From Microcystis aeruginosa NIES-4325 (GTDB taxonomy: Bacteria; Cyanobacteriota; Cyanobacteriia; Cyanobacteriales; Microcystaceae): a stretch of 48,730 nucleotides of DNA. The stretch covers positions 1 through 48,730 of the forward strand of contig NZ_BJKP01000027.1 of the NCBI RefSeq assembly GCF_008974145.1, in the 5' to 3' direction. Under the pieces are notes generated by a model, which was not told the DNA's origin, searched no databases, and was given only the letters and a program-made list of their open reading frames with translations. This document shows, piece by piece, positions 37,485 to 45,784 of this stretch (the stretch's first letter is position 1; the number at the start of each line of letters is the position of its first letter). The position numbers and the translations under genes are program-made.

Positions 37485-37600
37485 ATACTAAATCTGGTTA
37501 TTAAAAACTGATTATTTATTACCCTTTTTGCATGAGTGCATGAGTAGAAAACGGGTTTCTGGGAGAAACCCGTTTTCTGTGCGTTACTCAACGGATTTAT
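37485..37600. mobile_element. Type-B MITE, copy 2
   Basis: It runs ATACTAAATCTGGTTATT...CAACGGATTTAT. The internal hairpin at 37546-37578 (15-bp stem, loop GGG) matches copy 1. The right end has lost the final AGTAT, reading TATGGG. It lies between DUF29 copy 2 and the start of the CSP41-like gene, close to that gene's promoter. Confidence 0.72.
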
Positions 37601-37677
37601 GGGATGCACCCAAAACCCGACAACTAACAAGCGACAAACTGCACCGATCGAGGGATAATGTAACCTTGATATTGACA

Positions 37678-38622
37678 ATGGCGACTATGAAAATTTTAAT
37701 TATGGGTGGAACCCGATTTATCGGTGTTTCTTTGACTAAAGTATTAGTAGAACAGGGTCATGAGGTGGTATTATTCAATCGTGGCAATAAACCCGCTCCG
37801 GTTGCTGGAGTACGACAGATTTATGGCGATCGCACTGACCCAGTGCAACTGAAAGAAAAGCTTAAAAATGAAGATTTTGAGGCAATTTTCGATAATAATG
37901 GCAGAGAATTAAGGGATACTCTGCCCCTCGTCGAGATTTTTGGCGACAGAATCGGGCATTTTATCTATGTTAGCTCGGCGGGGGTTTATTTAAAATCTGA
38001 CCAAATGCCCCATAAGGAAGGGGATAAACTAGATCCCAAAAGTCGCCACAAGGGAAAATACGAAACAGAAAACTATTTAAGCGAGATGGGTTTACCCTGG
38101 ACTTCCATCCGTCCGGTTTATATCTACGGACCGGGCAACTATAATGACCTAGAAGCTTGGTTTTTTGACCGTTTGGTTCGTAATCGTCCTATTCCTATAC
38201 CTGGTCATGGGGAACATTTTACCCAATTTGGTCACGTTGTCGATCTAGCTAAGTCTATGGCCGCAGTATTGGGTAATTCTCAGGCTATTGGTCAAGTGTA
38301 TAATATCTCAGGCGATCGCTATGTAACTTTTAACGGTTTAGCGAAAGCTTGCGCGGCAGCGATGGGAAAAAATGCCGATGAAATCGAGATTGTTAACTAT
38401 AACCCCAAAAAATTTGACTTCGGCAAAAAGAAACCTTTCCCCCTGCGGGTTCAACATTTCTACGCTGATATTAATAAAGCCATCCGTGAGTTAAACTGGC
38501 AGCCCGAATATGATCTGGTCAGTGGTTTAACAGACTCCTTCCAGAATGATTATCTCGCTTCCGGTCGCGATCAGCAAGAAATAGACTTGGCGATCGATGA
38601 CCAGATCTTGGCAAATCAGTAG
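37678..38622 (+). CDS. NAD-dependent epimerase-like protein, CSP41 type
   Basis: The 314-aa protein has the Rossmann start MKILIMGGTRFIGVSLTKVL and the SDR-like YVSSAGVYLKSD. The usual catalytic YxxxK is replaced in the HKGKYETENYL segment, as in chloroplast CSP41 proteins, which bind or cleave stem-loop RNA and associate with ribosomes. IRPVYIYGPGNYND and GDRYVTFNGLAKACAAAMG follow the extended SDR pattern. I chose ATG 37678 (MATMKIL); ATG 37687 is equally possible. The frame is open to 37528, but the added part lies in the MITE. Confidence 0.85.
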   Translation: MATMKILIMGGTRFIGVSLTKVLVEQGHEVVLFNRGNKPAPVAGVRQIYGDRTDPVQLKEKLKNEDFEAIFDNNGRELRDTLPLVEIFGDRIGHFIYVSSAGVYLKSDQMPHKEGDKLDPKSRHKGKYETENYLSEMGLPWTSIRPVYIYGPGNYNDLEAWFFDRLVRNRPIPIPGHGEHFTQFGHVVDLAKSMAAVLGNSQAIGQVYNISGDRYVTFNGLAKACAAAMGKNADEIEIVNYNPKKFDFGKKKPFPLRVQHFYADINKAIRELNWQPEYDLVSGLTDSFQNDYLASGRDQQEIDLAIDDQILANQ

Positions 38623-38767
38623 AATTAGTTTTCCGGTGGGGAAGTGGCTCGTGGCAAGTGGGCAATGGGATTAAATTTAGTGAACGGGGTAGCAGTTTTA
38701 AAGTCCGTTTACCTGTCCAGAAAGATCGATAATAGAAAAAATACCTTCTGCCGAGCGGTCACTGTTA

Positions 38768-40141
38768 ATGGCTTCTAATTGGGATATCTTGTTAATGCAA
38801 GCGGCGCGTCAGGGCAATCTGGCGCGAGTTCAAGCTTTACTAAGTCAGGGGGCAAATGTCAACGCCACTGATGCCCAAAATAGTACGGCTTTAATCTATG
38901 CCGTGCAGGGGGGTCATAGGGAAATTGTGGCAATTTTGCGAGAATTTGGGGCTGATATCGACAAAAGTAAACAACCCCAAGGTTTAAGCCCCCTTATGTT
39001 AGCGGCTGCCCTTAATCACAGTGAAATCCTCGCTCAATTAATCGCCGCCGGTGCTAATATCAATCAGGTCAATCAAGATGGTACACCGGCACTAATGATC
39101 GCCACTTATAAGGGTTATACAGCGATCGCGGAACAGTTATTAATCGCCGGCGCTCGGGTCAATATGCGCGATCGGGATGGAGATACGGCTTTATCTGTAG
39201 CGATTAGCCAAAATTACGCCCCAATGGTCCGTTTACTGCTCGATCGTGGTGTAGATCAAGAAATCCGTCAAGAAGCTTGGTTACAGGCTCTCGTCGCCAA
39301 TCGCCCAGAAATCCTCGAATTGTTGATTAGCTGTGGTATGCCCCTCAATGCTGCCACTTTATCCGGGGAAACTCCCCTAATTTTGGCTGTAGAGAAGGGA
39401 AATCTCGGCAGTGTGCAAACTTTACTGCAAGCGGGAGCCAATCCGAATATTAGCACGGAGGAGGGAGAAACTGCCCTAATGATCGCCGCTGCTGAGGGAT
39501 ATTTCCATATTGTCCGAATTTTACTCGCTCAGGGGGCCAGTGTTGACAATCAAAATCAGGCTGGAGAAACGGCCCTGCATTTAGCCACGATCGAAGGACA
39601 TCTAGAGATCGTCCAGGCCCTACTACAAGCCGGCGCTTTTGTCAATCACCGTAACCATTTTGGGGATACACCCCTGATCATCGCCACTGTGCAAGGGTAC
39701 GAAGCGATCGTTTTAGAATTGTTAAAACAGGGGGCGGAGCCTAACCTAACTCAGCAGGGAGAAACACCGTTAACTCTAGCTCTACAGCGCCAATTTAAGG
39801 GAATCTGCCGTTATCTCCTTGACTACGGAGCTAATGCCAACGCCGTTTATCCTGATGGAAAAACCGTCCTCATAAAAGCTTGTGAGGGCAATAATAGTCA
39901 ATTGGTGCGCCAGTTAATCGATATCGGTGCTGATGTCAATAAACTCGATTTTAGCGGTGCCTCCCCTTTAATGTGGGCGAGTTATCACGGTTGTCTCGAC
40001 ACGGTTAAAGTTTTGTTAGACGGGGGAAAAGTGAACTTAAATCAGAAAAATCACGGGGGAATGACTGCTTTAATGTTAGCTAAGTTTAATCACCATCAGG
40101 CGATCGTTTCTTTATTACAACAAGCGGGTGCGATCGAGTAG
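38768..40141 (+). CDS. Ankyrin repeat protein
   Basis: The 457-aa protein consists almost wholly of about 13 ankyrin repeats (for example GETALHLATIEGHLEIVQAL, GETPLILAVEKGNLGSVQTL and GASPLMWASYHGCLDTVKVL). It has no signal or membrane segment. It begins MASNWDILLMQAARQGNLAR. Ankyrin proteins mediate protein-protein contacts; the partner is unknown. One repeat (about residues 158-180, GVDQEIRQEAWLQALVANRP) is irregular. The gene is complete and followed directly by a type-B MITE. Confidence 0.95.
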   Translation: MASNWDILLMQAARQGNLARVQALLSQGANVNATDAQNSTALIYAVQGGHREIVAILREFGADIDKSKQPQGLSPLMLAAALNHSEILAQLIAAGANINQVNQDGTPALMIATYKGYTAIAEQLLIAGARVNMRDRDGDTALSVAISQNYAPMVRLLLDRGVDQEIRQEAWLQALVANRPEILELLISCGMPLNAATLSGETPLILAVEKGNLGSVQTLLQAGANPNISTEEGETALMIAAAEGYFHIVRILLAQGASVDNQNQAGETALHLATIEGHLEIVQALLQAGAFVNHRNHFGDTPLIIATVQGYEAIVLELLKQGAEPNLTQQGETPLTLALQRQFKGICRYLLDYGANANAVYPDGKTVLIKACEGNNSQLVRQLIDIGADVNKLDFSGASPLMWASYHGCLDTVKVLLDGGKVNLNQKNHGGMTALMLAKFNHHQAIVSLLQQAGAIE

Positions 40142-40180
40142 GAGTAGAAGTATAGCGATCTGCGATCGCTATTTCCTCTC

Positions 40181-40280
40181 ATACTAAATCCGGTTATTAA
40201 AAACTGATTATTTATTCTCCCTCTTGCCTTTTGCCTTTTGCCTCTCCTCATAACTGGCCTGTACTCAACGGATTTAGTAT
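40181..40280. mobile_element. Type-B MITE, copy 3 (complete, 100 bp)
   Basis: It begins ATACTAAATCCGGTTATTAA and ends CAACGGATTTAGTAT, so the ends are inverted repeats (ATACTAAATCC/GGATTTAGTAT). The interior differs from the other copies (TTGCCTTTTGCC repeats instead of the 15-bp hairpin). Its last base forms part of the stop codon of the PP2C gene. Confidence 0.78.
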
Positions 40281-41005
40281 CAATTCTGCGTTACCATGAC
40301 CACGGTGATATTATCGGAACCGCCAGCTTTTTTGGCCGCTGCCACTAAATTCTCGACAATTTGCTGACAATCGGCGCCGGTTTGCAAATAATTGCTAATT
40401 TCCTCGTCGGACACTTCTTCCGTCAAACCATCACTACAGAGAATAAAGCTATCGCCGGATTGTACATCCAGGGGAGATACCTTCACTGGGGGCAAATTGC
40501 GACGACCAAGACATTGAAATAAAACGTGCCGCCAAGGGTGGTTTTTCGCCTCTTCTTCGGACAGATCGCCCATTCTCAGGGCCCTAGCTACCCAAGTATG
40601 ATCTTCCGTCACCTGTTCTAATTTTTGCCCACGAAAGCGATAGAGACGGGAATCACCAATATGGGTGTACCAAGAGCCATCACCTCGGAAGATAGTCATG
40701 ACTAGGGTTGTCCCCATGTCCTGTCTTTGCGGATTTTTTAGCTGATCTTCAATAATCTGCTCGTTAGCGGCAGTAATTGCCGCCTGCAGCAATTCCCCAG
40801 CAGTCAGGGGAGAATTCCAGTGTTCTTCTAGATGAGCTTGGATAGTTTTAGTGGCGATTTGACTGGCTTCCTCCCCCCCCGCATGACCCCCCATACCATC
40901 AGCAACGATAAAAAAGCGCCGATCGGGGTCGATATAATAACTATCCTGATTAACCGATCGCACTACACCACGATCGGTCATTCCTCCAAAAGAAAGATTG
41001 TTCAT
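40280..41005 (-). CDS. PP2C-type serine/threonine protein phosphatase
   Basis: This metal-dependent phosphatase of 241 aa has the standard motifs RSVNQDSYYI, FIVADGMGGHAGGE (metal-binding Asp), TTLVMTIF, GDSRLYRFRG, LCSDGLTEEVSDEE and GGSDNITVV. Bacterial enzymes of this size counteract Ser/Thr kinases; in cyanobacteria a member dephosphorylates PII. The substrate is not determined. ATG 41005 (MNNLSFGGMTDRG) is preferred; TTG 41026 would add seven residues. The TGA stop overlaps the end of the adjacent MITE. The ABC1 kinase gene lies just upstream on the same strand. Confidence 0.93.
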   Translation of the reverse strand: MNNLSFGGMTDRGVVRSVNQDSYYIDPDRRFFIVADGMGGHAGGEEASQIATKTIQAHLEEHWNSPLTAGELLQAAITAANEQIIEDQLKNPQRQDMGTTLVMTIFRGDGSWYTHIGDSRLYRFRGQKLEQVTEDHTWVARALRMGDLSEEEAKNHPWRHVLFQCLGRRNLPPVKVSPLDVQSGDSFILCSDGLTEEVSDEEISNYLQTGADCQQIVENLVAAAKKAGGSDNITVVMVTQN

Positions 41006-41049
41006 GGAAATTTCTGCCTCTAACACAATATTTATTATCCCGCGATCGA

Positions 41050-42786
41050 TTACATCATGCGATCCTGACGTTCAATTTTTTGCCAAAGTCTCACAAGAGC
41101 TATCCCCGGCAGCAGGGAAATCGCCATCGGTACTAAAGTTAACCAACCAAAACCACTGACAAAGAGAAGCGTCGCCGAGATCAGCAAAGCACTGATCAGT
41201 AAGGTATAGTTGGTTCCCATTTGAATCATACCCAATCGCCGCAAAAGTCGATCGGATTCGCTGGAACGTACCCGGACACGGATATCACCCCGTTCTAATT
41301 TTTCGATCGTATCATCGATGCGTCGGGGTAAACTCAGGGCGGTGCTGCTCACTTGGGCTGCTTGTCGTCCTAACTCATCGAGGATATTACTGCCATTATT
41401 TCCTGTCATATCATTTACTAATTGCAGGGCAAAAGGTTGGGCTACTTCCATAAAGTTAAAATCGGGATCGAGTCCTTTGCCTACCCCTTCCAAGGTAGAA
41501 AATGCCCGCATGACGAAGGTAAAGGTAGCGGGAAAGCGAAAAGGCTGATCGTAGGCGATTTCATAGAGATCATCGCTGATAGAGGCCACGGATTGCTCCT
41601 CAAAGGGTTTATCCATGAAGTTATCGAGCATATACTGGATCGATCGCCGCACTGCTCCCATATCACCATTAGCAGTTAATGCTCCTAAATCTACCAGAGA
41701 AGTGACCACGCGTTCGGCATCTTTTTGGGCAATTCCCAAGAGAGTCTGCATTAATTTTTCGCGCACGTTGGTTTTTATTTGTCCCATCATGCCGAAATCG
41801 TAGAAAATTAGGGAGCCGTCACTATCAACGGCAATATTGCCGGGGTGAGGATCCGCGTGAAAAAAGCCGTTATTGAGTAGTTGAATTAGATAGGCTTTTG
41901 CCCCTAGTTTAGCCAACAATTTGCGATCGAGTCCAGCCGCTTCTAGGGCTTCATAATGACTGATTTTGATGCCGGGTAGGTATTCTAGGGTTAAAACCCG
42001 GGGAGAGGTGTAGCGCCAATAGACTTTCGGTACTTTGACCCAATCTTCCCCGCGAAAATTACGGCGAAAAGTGTCAGCGTTACGACCTTCATTGAGATAA
42101 TCGGTTTCTTCCCAGAGAATTTTACAGCATTCTTCATAAATACCCGTCCAATCGCGACCTTTACCCCATTTGGGATGATTTTGGAAGTATTGGGCTATTT
42201 TTTTTAGGATAGCCAGATCGATACTAAATAATTTTTTCAATCCGGGCCGTTGGACTTTGACCACCACATCTTCCCCGGTCTTCAGTTGGGCCCGGTGAAC
42301 TTGTCCTAAACTAGCGGCTGCTAGGGGGATGGGATCGAAGCTTTTAAAGAGTTTATTCAGGGGTTTACCGAGGGATACCTCGATAATTTTGCTGGCCTGT
42401 TCGTAGGTAAATGCGGGAACCTGATCCTGTAGTTTCGAGAGTTCTTCCACATATTCGAGGGGAAAAAGATCGGCGCGAGTGGAGAACAGTTGACCGACTT
42501 TAATAAAAGTCGGACCCAATTCTAGCATGGTTTCCCGAATCCAAGCGGCCTGTTTTCTGCGTCTGCTGGCGAGTTTTTCCTCGCTATAGCCGCCGTTATA
42601 GCTCCATTTTTTACCGTTGAGCCAGAATTGATAAAGTACAGTCAGGACGAATCGCCAAATATCTAGACGACGACGATTGATGGAATAGTTTTCTCGATTC
42701 CAACGATAGCTATTTTTGGCGACTTGGAGGGCCGGCATTGCTGGGTTTAACTCTGGGGTAACGGGGACAGGTAGAAGGGCTGACAC
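41050..42786 (-). CDS. ABC1/UbiB atypical kinase family protein
   Basis: The 578-aa protein belongs to the ABC1K family. It has LGPTFIKVGQLFSTRADLFP (KxGQ motif), LAAASLGQVHRAQL, VVKVQRPGL with the ATP-site Lys, HADPHPGNIAV and the metal motif FYDFGMMGQI. Two C-terminal membrane helices follow (about residues 515-565). Such kinases regulate quinone and tocopherol metabolism; thylakoid and plastid members act in plastoglobules or membranes. It sits 42 nt downstream of a small gene on the same strand, probably in one unit with it and possibly with the phosphatase. Confidence 0.92.
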   Translation of the reverse strand: MSALLPVPVTPELNPAMPALQVAKNSYRWNRENYSINRRRLDIWRFVLTVLYQFWLNGKKWSYNGGYSEEKLASRRRKQAAWIRETMLELGPTFIKVGQLFSTRADLFPLEYVEELSKLQDQVPAFTYEQASKIIEVSLGKPLNKLFKSFDPIPLAAASLGQVHRAQLKTGEDVVVKVQRPGLKKLFSIDLAILKKIAQYFQNHPKWGKGRDWTGIYEECCKILWEETDYLNEGRNADTFRRNFRGEDWVKVPKVYWRYTSPRVLTLEYLPGIKISHYEALEAAGLDRKLLAKLGAKAYLIQLLNNGFFHADPHPGNIAVDSDGSLIFYDFGMMGQIKTNVREKLMQTLLGIAQKDAERVVTSLVDLGALTANGDMGAVRRSIQYMLDNFMDKPFEEQSVASISDDLYEIAYDQPFRFPATFTFVMRAFSTLEGVGKGLDPDFNFMEVAQPFALQLVNDMTGNNGSNILDELGRQAAQVSSTALSLPRRIDDTIEKLERGDIRVRVRSSESDRLLRRLGMIQMGTNYTLLISALLISATLLFVSGFGWLTLVPMAISLLPGIALVRLWQKIERQDRMM

Positions 42787-42828
42787 GCAATTTTTGGGGC
42801 TTTAAAGCGACTAAAAGAGGGTTTTTGG

Positions 42829-43134
42829 TTAATTACGGTAGTTTTTTAGTTCTGATCGCAATTGGGCGATTTCGGCCCGCATTTCGTCGATGTTTTCCTG
42901 CACATCGGCACTGGAGGAATCACTGGAGTCTGTCTCAGTAAATACTCCCTTTTCCATGGCTCGATCGGCTCTCATTTGCACTTCTTCGACGAATTGCCGC
43001 AGGTTTTCCCGTTGTTCGGCATCAAATTTGCCTAATTCGCTGAAAGCGTTGGTCAACGCATCTTCTAGCTGTTCACCGATCACTTCAGCGATCGCTCGCC
43101 CGAGGAAAAAGGCGTGAATAACGGGGTTAGTCAT
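42829..43134 (-). CDS. Small conserved helical protein, 101 aa
   Basis: The protein begins [20 protein letters not shown] and is helical, with a Ser/Asp-rich linker ([14 protein letters not shown]) and a C-terminal coiled coil ([19 protein letters not shown]). It looks like a family shared by cyanobacteria and plant plastids (perhaps DUF6825; uncertain). It has no membrane helix. It lies immediately upstream of the ABC1 kinase in the same orientation, so co-expression is likely. Confidence 0.72.
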   Translation of the reverse strand: MTNPVIHAFFLGRAIAEVIGEQLEDALTNAFSELGKFDAEQRENLRQFVEEVQMRADRAMEKGVFTETDSSDSSSADVQENIDEMRAEIAQLRSELKNYRN

Positions 43135-43409
43135 AATCTTAAATGGATGTTTTCGCTTGCTGGAGTTTGTGGACGGGAAGGGCGATATATAAATTCCCTA
43201 ACTACTAGGTTAGGCGACAGAACCAGAAAAGGCAAATCGTTTTTCTGAAAACGGAGGTGAGACGGGGCGGTTAATCGACAAAATTAGGGGGAAGAAAGGG
43301 TGCTAAGGGAGCAAAATCCGATTCGATCGCGTCGAGAATTATCGCTGAAATCAACCCAATTAGCTAAATAATAGTGTCATCGACAATATCAGTCCCGTGG
43401 AGAGTTAAG

Positions 43410-44633
43410 ATGCTCAAAAAACGTTTATTAATACCCTTAATACTATCCCTAGTCACTTTTGGTCTAGTGGTAGCCTGTAATTCCAGCACTCCCACCGGTC
43501 AAACTAACCCCAGTCCCGCCGAAAACGCCGCCACTGCTGCTATTCCCATCGGTGCAGCTTTAGCTCAAACCAGCAATCTCGCCCTATTGGGACAGGAACA
43601 GGTGATCGGTGTCAAGATGGCTGAAACATATTTTAATAAAAAGGGCGGAGTCAATGGAACACCGATTAAAGTTATTGTGCAGGATGTGGCCGGGGATGAA
43701 CAGGGCGCGATCAACGCCATTAATACCCTAATCACTCAAGATAAGGTGGTGGCTATTCTCGGTCCGTCTCTGTCCCAGCAAGCTTTTGCCGCTAGTCCGA
43801 TCGCCGATCGAGCCAAAGTTCCCATTCTCGGCCCGTCTAACACGGCTAAAGGTATCCCCCAGATCGGTGAATATGTGGGTAGGGTGTCTGCTCCTGTGGC
43901 TGTGGTCGCTCCCAATGCGGTTAAAACCGCTTTAAAAATCGATCCCAAGATTAAAAAAGTGGCTGTCTTTTTTGCCCAAAATGATGCTTTTAGTAAATCG
44001 GAAACGGAAACTTTTCAAGAAACCCTAAAGAGTTTAAATCTTGATATTGTCACCGTGCAGAAATTCCAAACCACCGATACAGATTTTCAAAATCAAGCCA
44101 CCGCCGCTATTAATATTAAACCGGATTTAGTGATTATTTCTGGTTTGGTTGCTGACGGGGGCAATTTGGTCAAACAGTTGCGACAATTAGGCTATCAGGG
44201 GTTAATTATTGGTGGCAATGGTTTAAATACTTCTAATATTTTCCCGGTTTGTCAAGCTCAATGTGATGGTATTCTCATCGCTCAAGCTTATAACCCGGAA
44301 TTAGATAATCCTATTAATCGGGATTTTGTCGCCGCTTATACAGCAGAAAATAAAAAAGCACCGCCCCAATTTACCGCTCAAGCTTTTACGGGAATTCAAG
44401 TTTTTGTCGAGGCCTTAAAACGAGTAGATGATAAAAATAAACTCAGTACACTTTCCCTCGAACAAATTCGCCAACAATTAAATCAGGAAATTTTAGCGGG
44501 TAAGTATTTCACTGTCCTGGGAGATATCGCTTTTACTCCCGAAGGAGAAATCATTCAGGATAAATTCTCCGTGGCACAAATTAAAATGGATGCCGATGGT
44601 AAAAATGGTAAATTTACTTTTGTGGAAAATTAA
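43410..44633 (+). CDS. Branched-chain amino-acid-type ABC binding lipoprotein
   Basis: The 407-aa protein has a lipoprotein signal (LLIPLILSLVTFGLVVACNS; lipobox VVAC) and the type I periplasmic-binding fold of LivJ/NatB proteins: IPIGAALAQTSNLALLGQEQ, then VAILGPSLSQQAFAASPIAD and FTGIQVFVEALKRV. It captures amino acids or related solutes in the periplasm for an ABC transporter. The permease and ATPase genes are not in the window. ATG 43410 follows GTGGAGAG; the upstream GTG 43374 would put 12 residues before the signal. The ligand is not predictable. Confidence 0.9.
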   Translation: MLKKRLLIPLILSLVTFGLVVACNSSTPTGQTNPSPAENAATAAIPIGAALAQTSNLALLGQEQVIGVKMAETYFNKKGGVNGTPIKVIVQDVAGDEQGAINAINTLITQDKVVAILGPSLSQQAFAASPIADRAKVPILGPSNTAKGIPQIGEYVGRVSAPVAVVAPNAVKTALKIDPKIKKVAVFFAQNDAFSKSETETFQETLKSLNLDIVTVQKFQTTDTDFQNQATAAINIKPDLVIISGLVADGGNLVKQLRQLGYQGLIIGGNGLNTSNIFPVCQAQCDGILIAQAYNPELDNPINRDFVAAYTAENKKAPPQFTAQAFTGIQVFVEALKRVDDKNKLSTLSLEQIRQQLNQEILAGKYFTVLGDIAFTPEGEIIQDKFSVAQIKMDADGKNGKFTFVEN

Positions 44634-44642
44634 TCAGTAAGT

Positions 44643-44716
44643 GGTTCTTCTCGTTTCCACCTCGTTGCAAGGATATCCCTTGCAACGCACTTCCAGATGT
44701 TCTACCTCTTGTGTAA
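44643..44716 (+). repeat. 74-bp direct repeat, copy 1 (flanks toxin-antitoxin)
   Basis: This 74-bp segment contains the palindrome GTTGCAAGGATATCCCTTGCAAC and recurs at 45557-45630 with about 11 differences. The pair brackets the toxin-antitoxin genes and one MITE. Confidence 0.75.
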
Positions 44717-44920
44717 TACTAAATCCTGTTTAAAGTGTTCAAGACTGTTAAAGTCGGGTCCAAAATCAACATAATCCTGTTCTGACTTGCAATGTTCTAT
44801 TCAATTATTTTCTCATCAAAGAAAAATGTAGGTTGGTTTTCACTTTCTTCAGAAATTCTTCTTAAGTTTTCCTGTACCCTAATTCCTGCTCTGAGCTAGT
44901 TCAGGAATTTCTGGCGATTA

Positions 44921-45178
44921 TTAGTAGTGAAACTTACAGGAAATGATCACAATTTCTTGATCAGACACGCTATAAACTAGGGGATGTTCTTTTGTAATGC
45001 GTCGTGACCATAATCCTGATAGTTCATGTTTTAATGCTTCTGGTTTTCCTAATCCAGAAAAAGGCTCTCTTTGAACATCTTTAATAAGGCTGACAATTTT
45101 AGCGTAAACTTTTTTGTCTGCGATCGCCCATTGGTTAAACTCATCAAAACTTCGGGTTAGAAAGGCGACTTTCCTGAT
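44921..45178 (-). CDS. yoeB: YoeB-like mRNA interferase toxin, start codon altered
   Basis: The frame encodes 85 residues, xRKVAFLTRSFDEFNQWA and so on to CKFHY. This is the Txe/YoeB family, which cleaves mRNA at the ribosome. Catalytic-type residues are present: the Glu in GKPEALKHEL, Arg in WSRRI, and the terminal His-Tyr. The expected ATG is ATC (complement of 45176-45178); no ATG, GTG or TTG fits the family start. Either ATC initiates weakly or the toxin is silenced. It overlaps the antitoxin gene by 22 nt; the family norm is a 4-nt ATGA overlap. Confidence 0.85.
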   Translation of the reverse strand: MRKVAFLTRSFDEFNQWAIADKKVYAKIVSLIKDVQREPFSGLGKPEALKHELSGLWSRRITKEHPLVYSVSDQEIVIISCKFHY

Positions 45179-45408
45179 AAGTTAGCAGCATCTACATAAA
45201 TATAACTATCAGGATTTTTCAGAGATTCTATTGCCTCTTGGAGATGTTGACGGTTAGCTTCTGTGGAAAGCAGATAGTCGGTTTCATCCATTTCAGCAGC
45301 TTCTTTAATCAATAAAATCGCTTCGACAACTGTTCCTTCTGGTAAGTCGAGGGGAGGTAAGCTAAGTTGACCATTTTTGATGATTGTTTGGTATTTTAGT
45401 GCATTCAT
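45157..45408 (-). CDS. YefM-like antitoxin with extended C terminus
   Basis: The 83-aa protein begins MNALKYQTIIKNGQLSLPPL and has the C-terminal toxin-binding helix of YefM types (DYLLSTEANRQHLQEAIESL). The usual end would be near YIYVDAANL; here six residues SGKSPF are added because the TGA that normally overlaps the toxin ATG reads TCA. It should neutralise YoeB and repress the operon. The N terminus is AbrB/DUF104-like rather than classical Phd/YefM, a mix common in cyanobacteria. The promoter would lie above 45408, where a MITE sits. Confidence 0.85.
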   Translation of the reverse strand: MNALKYQTIIKNGQLSLPPLDLPEGTVVEAILLIKEAAEMDETDYLLSTEANRQHLQEAIESLKNPDSYIYVDAANLSGKSPF

Positions 45409-45443
45409 ATAATTTTACTATTCTTGAGATTTTATTCATTATA

Positions 45444-45535
45444 TAGCGTTTCTGATTCACACGAGGTACATTCCCGATCCTGAACAACTTAATCAGCAAA
45501 GGTTTAAGTGTGCCGCACAGATACGAGAACCGCTA
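45444..45535 (+). mobile_element. 92-bp MITE, copy 5
   Basis: It runs TAGCGTTTCTGATTCACACG...GAACCGCTA with TA at 45442-45443 and 45536-45537. It differs from copy 2 at only a few positions, so both moved recently. It lies just upstream of the antitoxin gene. Confidence 0.9.
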
Positions 45536-45556
45536 TAGCAGTTTCAAAGATAACTT

Positions 45557-45630
45557 GGCTCTTCTCATTTCTACCTCGTTGCCAGGGTATCCCTTGTAAC
45601 ACATTTCCAGAGGTTCTAGTTCTTGTGTAA
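45557..45630 (+). repeat. 74-bp direct repeat, copy 2
   Basis: It is the partner of 44643-44716, the same length and in the same orientation. Its central palindrome is less perfect (GTTGCCAGGGTATCCCTTGTAAC), so copy 1 may be closer to the original form. Confidence 0.75.
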
Positions 45631-45784
45631 CCCATTAGGGAAGGGAGGGAGACTCTGCCTTCCCTGATGGGAAAGTGGAACCTTGGCAGGAGACAAAGCG
45701 CTGATGATCACAGAAAGTCGAGAAGAGTAGAAAGAACCCTGTAGATCCGCAAGGAACCTACAACCTGCGCCTGATCTCGTTGAC

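Larger units (their letters stand above)
45409..45784. other. Toxin-antitoxin upstream spacer
   Basis: The spacer between the antitoxin and the methyltransferase holds MITE copy 5 (45444-45535) and the second 74-bp repeat (45557-45630). The remainder, 45631-45784, shows no gene; the MITE begins 36 nt above the antitoxin start and probably disturbs or supplies its promoter. Confidence 0.55.
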
